Assembly (NCBI GenBank): GCA_005879065.1
Contig: VBLU01000072.1
Span: 1-12,181 of the forward strand
Source of the DNA: Methanobacteriota archaeon
GTDB lineage: Archaea; Thermoplasmatota; Thermoplasmata; RBG-16-68-12
Direction of reading: 5' to 3'
Length of the DNA stretch: 12,181 bases
A program made the position numbers and the translations under genes. The stretch's first letter is position 1. Each line of letters opens with the position of its first letter. Positions 10,206 to 12,181 of this stretch are shown piece after piece. The notes beneath the pieces were generated by a model. It saw only the letters and a program-made list of their open reading frames with translations. It ran no database searches and had not been told where the DNA came from.

Positions 10206-12181
10206 ACGTCGGGAGGCGATTCCCGGGACGAGGCGCTGCGCAAGTGGCTCGCCGGCGAGGACACCGCCTTCCAGGATTGGCTCGGCGTGCCCACCAGTTC
10301 CGGCGTCGGTCGGCCCACGCGGGGAACCCCGGATCGACTGTCCGATGACAAGGTGCGAGAACTCCGCGAGAAGGCCCTCGAGACGGACGGCATGCGGGCC
10401 GAGCTCGAGTCGATGCGTTCCACCCTCAATCGCGAGCTGGCGAACTTCCGTCAGGGCAAGTTCGATCCGGTGAAGTACATCGAGGAAACCGCGAACCTGT
10501 CGAAGCAATTGCAGACGGAGATCGGGAAGCGGAAGGAACTGGAACAGGAGATCGAACACATCAAGAAAGGGTCCATCGCGGTCATCAAGTACGTGAAGAC
10601 GCAGCAGCTCAAAGCCGGGGTGTCTCTGGACGCGAAGAAGCGTCTCGAGCAGGAACAGAAACTTCGAGAGGAGATGGAGACCGAAGCAGCCAAGCTTCGG
10701 TCCGTGAACGAGACGTTGAAAAAACAGATCGAATCCGGCTTCGCGAAGCTGAAACCCGACCAGCGGGAGATGAAAAAGCAAGAGGCGGACCTCGTGGAGC
10801 GCGAGGCAACGCTACGTGCAAAGGAGGAACGCATTGCGGCAATCCATCCGGATGAGGTGACCGCGCCGACCGAGGAGCTGAAACGGCGACTCGAGGAGGA
10901 GCTCCGGGAGATGGAGCAGGACTACCTCGCGAAGGAAGAGCAATTCAAGCGGCGGATCATCGTCCTGGAAGGCGAGGTCGGGAAGTACAAGATCGAGGAC
11001 AAGGTCCGCGAACAGGCGCAGGTCTTCGAGGGCAAGTCGAAGTCCGAGATCGGAGGCGCCATCTCGAAGAAGGAGCACGACGTCCTCCAACGGGAGCGGA
11101 CGATCTTGCTGCGGGAGCAGGAGCTAGAGCGCCTTCAAGAGGAGCTCCAGGTCAAGGAGGACGAGATTCGGAAGGTGAAGGAGCCGCTCGCGTACAAGGA
11201 GGAGGAACTCCTCCGGAGGGAGGAGGACCTCCTGTACCGCGAGAAGGTCATGCAGGGCGAGCGACGGAAGGTCGAGGAGGCGAAGGCGCAGGGCGGCTCG
11301 ACGGATGAGCTCGACATGAAGTCGCGCCTCGAAGAGCTGAAGGGGCAGATCAACCAGAAGGAAGAAGAGGTCAGGACGAAGGAGAAATACCTCCAGCAGA
11401 AGATGGAGGAACTCCGGATGCGGGAGCAAGGCCTCATCGAAGAGGACATCGAGGCCCGCGAGCAAGACCTCCAGATCGAGGTGAAGCAGCAGAAGGTGAA
11501 GACCGGCATCCCGCGCCTGGACGACCTCATGTTCGGCGGCATCCCGTTCGGCACGAACGCCTCGGTCTACGGACCCGCCTACGTCGGGAAGGAAGTCCTC
11601 GTGAACCTCTTCATGGCGGAGGGCCTGAAGAAAGGCTCCCCCATCCTGTGGGTCCTCACGGACAAGGGGCCCGCCGACGTCCGCGATGAGATGGCCTTCG
11701 TCCTCCCGGGATACGAGGAATACGAGAAGCTCGGCCTCGTCCGGTACATCGACGCGTACTCGAAATCGATGGGCGCCGAGGCGACGGACTCGAACACGAC
11801 GTACATCGACGAGGCGACGGACCACCAGTCCATCTTGAAAGCGGTGGAGACGATCGCGGCGGAATGGAAGAAGAAGTACCCGACCTACCGTCTCGGGTTC
11901 CGGAGCGTGTCCACGTTGATCGCCTACCTCGACCCGACGACGACGTTCAAGTTCCTGCAGCCGTTCGTAGGCCGCCGGAAGCGGGACAAGGCCGTCGCGT
12001 TCTACGTGATCGAGAAGGGGATGCACGAGGAGCAGGAGATCCAGATGCTCGGCTCCCTCATGGACGGCAGCATCGAGTTCAAGGTCGAGCAGCTCAAGTC
12101 GTTCCTGAGCATCAAGGGGATCTGCGACGTGCAGAGCCGCGGCTGGATCCGCTACACGTACACGAAGTCAAGCGTGAGCGT
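10014..12181 (+). CDS. Zinc-ribbon, coiled-coil protein with degenerate KaiC/RadA-like domain; 3' end outside window
   Basis: The frame is open for 722 codons to the window edge. Residues 1-36 hold a zinc ribbon (C15, C18, C28, C31). Residues 45-93 hold two Trp-rich segments (SAWMKGESSGTAAWLG and RKWLAGEDTAFQDWLG). Residues 105-495 are a long Glu/Lys/Arg/Leu/Gln-rich coiled coil with one break near HPDEVTAPTEE. From residue 497 a RecA-superfamily domain of KaiC/RadA type begins TGIPRLDDLMFGGIPFG, with ILWVLTD and the closing DGSIEFKVEQL...SIKGICDVQSRGW. Walker A is GPAYVGKE (520-527), with Glu in place of Thr/Ser, and the Walker B-like strand reads LGFRSVSTL with R630 where the family has Asp. 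ATP hydrolysis is therefore doubtful; a structural or nucleotide-sensing role is possible. No membrane segment is present. The start GTG 10014 aligns with ATG 9575 of the upstream paralogue. Function is unknown. Confidence 0.85.
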   Translation, partial: MAVKPTVGTVSEQVCRVCGGEVNPHGECVVCGTKQDSAAPAGDRGLSAWMKGESSGTAAWLGASTSGGDSRDEALRKWLAGEDTAFQDWLGVPTSSGVGRPTRGTPDRLSDDKVRELREKALETDGMRAELESMRSTLNRELANFRQGKFDPVKYIEETANLSKQLQTEIGKRKELEQEIEHIKKGSIAVIKYVKTQQLKAGVSLDAKKRLEQEQKLREEMETEAAKLRSVNETLKKQIESGFAKLKPDQREMKKQEADLVEREATLRAKEERIAAIHPDEVTAPTEELKRRLEEELREMEQDYLAKEEQFKRRIIVLEGEVGKYKIEDKVREQAQVFEGKSKSEIGGAISKKEHDVLQRERTILLREQELERLQEELQVKEDEIRKVKEPLAYKEEELLRREEDLLYREKVMQGERRKVEEAKAQGGSTDELDMKSRLEELKGQINQKEEEVRTKEKYLQQKMEELRMREQGLIEEDIEAREQDLQIEVKQQKVKTGIPRLDDLMFGGIPFGTNASVYGPAYVGKEVLVNLFMAEGLKKGSPILWVLTDKGPADVRDEMAFVLPGYEEYEKLGLVRYIDAYSKSMGAEATDSNTTYIDEATDHQSILKAVETIAAEWKKKYPTYRLGFRSVSTLIAYLDPTTTFKFLQPFVGRRKRDKAVAFYVIEKGMHEEQEIQMLGSLMDGSIEFKVEQLKSFLSIKGICDVQSRGWIRYTYTKSSVS

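Noticed and set aside
11124..12026. Minus-strand open frame of 300 codons opposite the coiled-coil/KaiC-like gene
   Set aside because: It is a shadow of the Glu/Lys-rich coiled coil, giving Leu-rich low-complexity sequence. The plus frame is open throughout and carries recognisable domains.
1..12181. CRISPR array, transposon, tRNA or rRNA
   Set aside because: No regularly spaced repeats, transposase motifs, terminal inverted repeats or RNA gene signatures were seen; the only clear repeat is the two-unit duplication at 9460-10205.

Overview
The window looks like GC-rich archaeal chromosome, most likely from a mesophilic or uncultured member of the Thermoplasmata/Euryarchaeota (lineage is inference). 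Archaeal signs are a deoxyhypusine-synthase family gene, a DUF531-type protein, a KaiC/RadA-like ATPase fold protein, TATA boxes with a CGAA element just upstream, and several start codons about 29 nt from the TATA centre, which is the geometry of leaderless archaeal transcripts. I see no rRNA, tRNA, CRISPR array or transposase, and no gene-free stretch over 300 bases.

Left half, 1-6261, plus strand: a propionyl-CoA to succinyl-CoA module. In order: the C-terminal end of the methylmalonyl-CoA mutase large subunit (cut by the window edge), methylmalonyl-CoA epimerase (4-nt overlap with the mutase), an unrecognised seven-helix membrane protein, a biotin-protein ligase without a DNA-binding domain, the carboxyltransferase (beta) subunit, the biotin carboxylase subunit and the biotin carrier protein (29-nt overlap with the carboxylase). 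Propionyl-CoA would be carboxylated by the three-part biotin enzyme, which the ligase activates, then epimerised and rearranged to succinyl-CoA. The B12-binding mutase subunit is not in view.

Middle, 6221-9368: a housekeeping group. On the minus strand are GTP cyclohydrolase II (overlapping the carrier gene tail-to-tail by 41 nt) and a DUF531-like protein. Divergent from these on the plus strand is a small dual-specificity-type protein phosphatase. Convergent with the phosphatase is a minus-strand pair: a small conserved-looking protein of unknown function followed by a deoxyhypusine synthase family enzyme.

Right part, 9369-12181, is the most unusual region. A large gene enters at 10014 and runs off the right edge. 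It encodes an N-terminal four-cysteine zinc ribbon, a Trp/Gly-rich linker, about 390 residues of charged coiled coil and a C-terminal KaiC/RadA-like domain whose Walker A and Walker B positions are both degenerate. Immediately upstream lies a partial tandem duplicate of its 5' end, about 436 nt away: the same promoter block (34 of 34 bases identical), a similar leader and the same zinc ribbon, ending as a 90-residue ORF. Over 24 codons the two zinc ribbons differ only by eight silent changes, so both copies appear to have been under protein-level selection.
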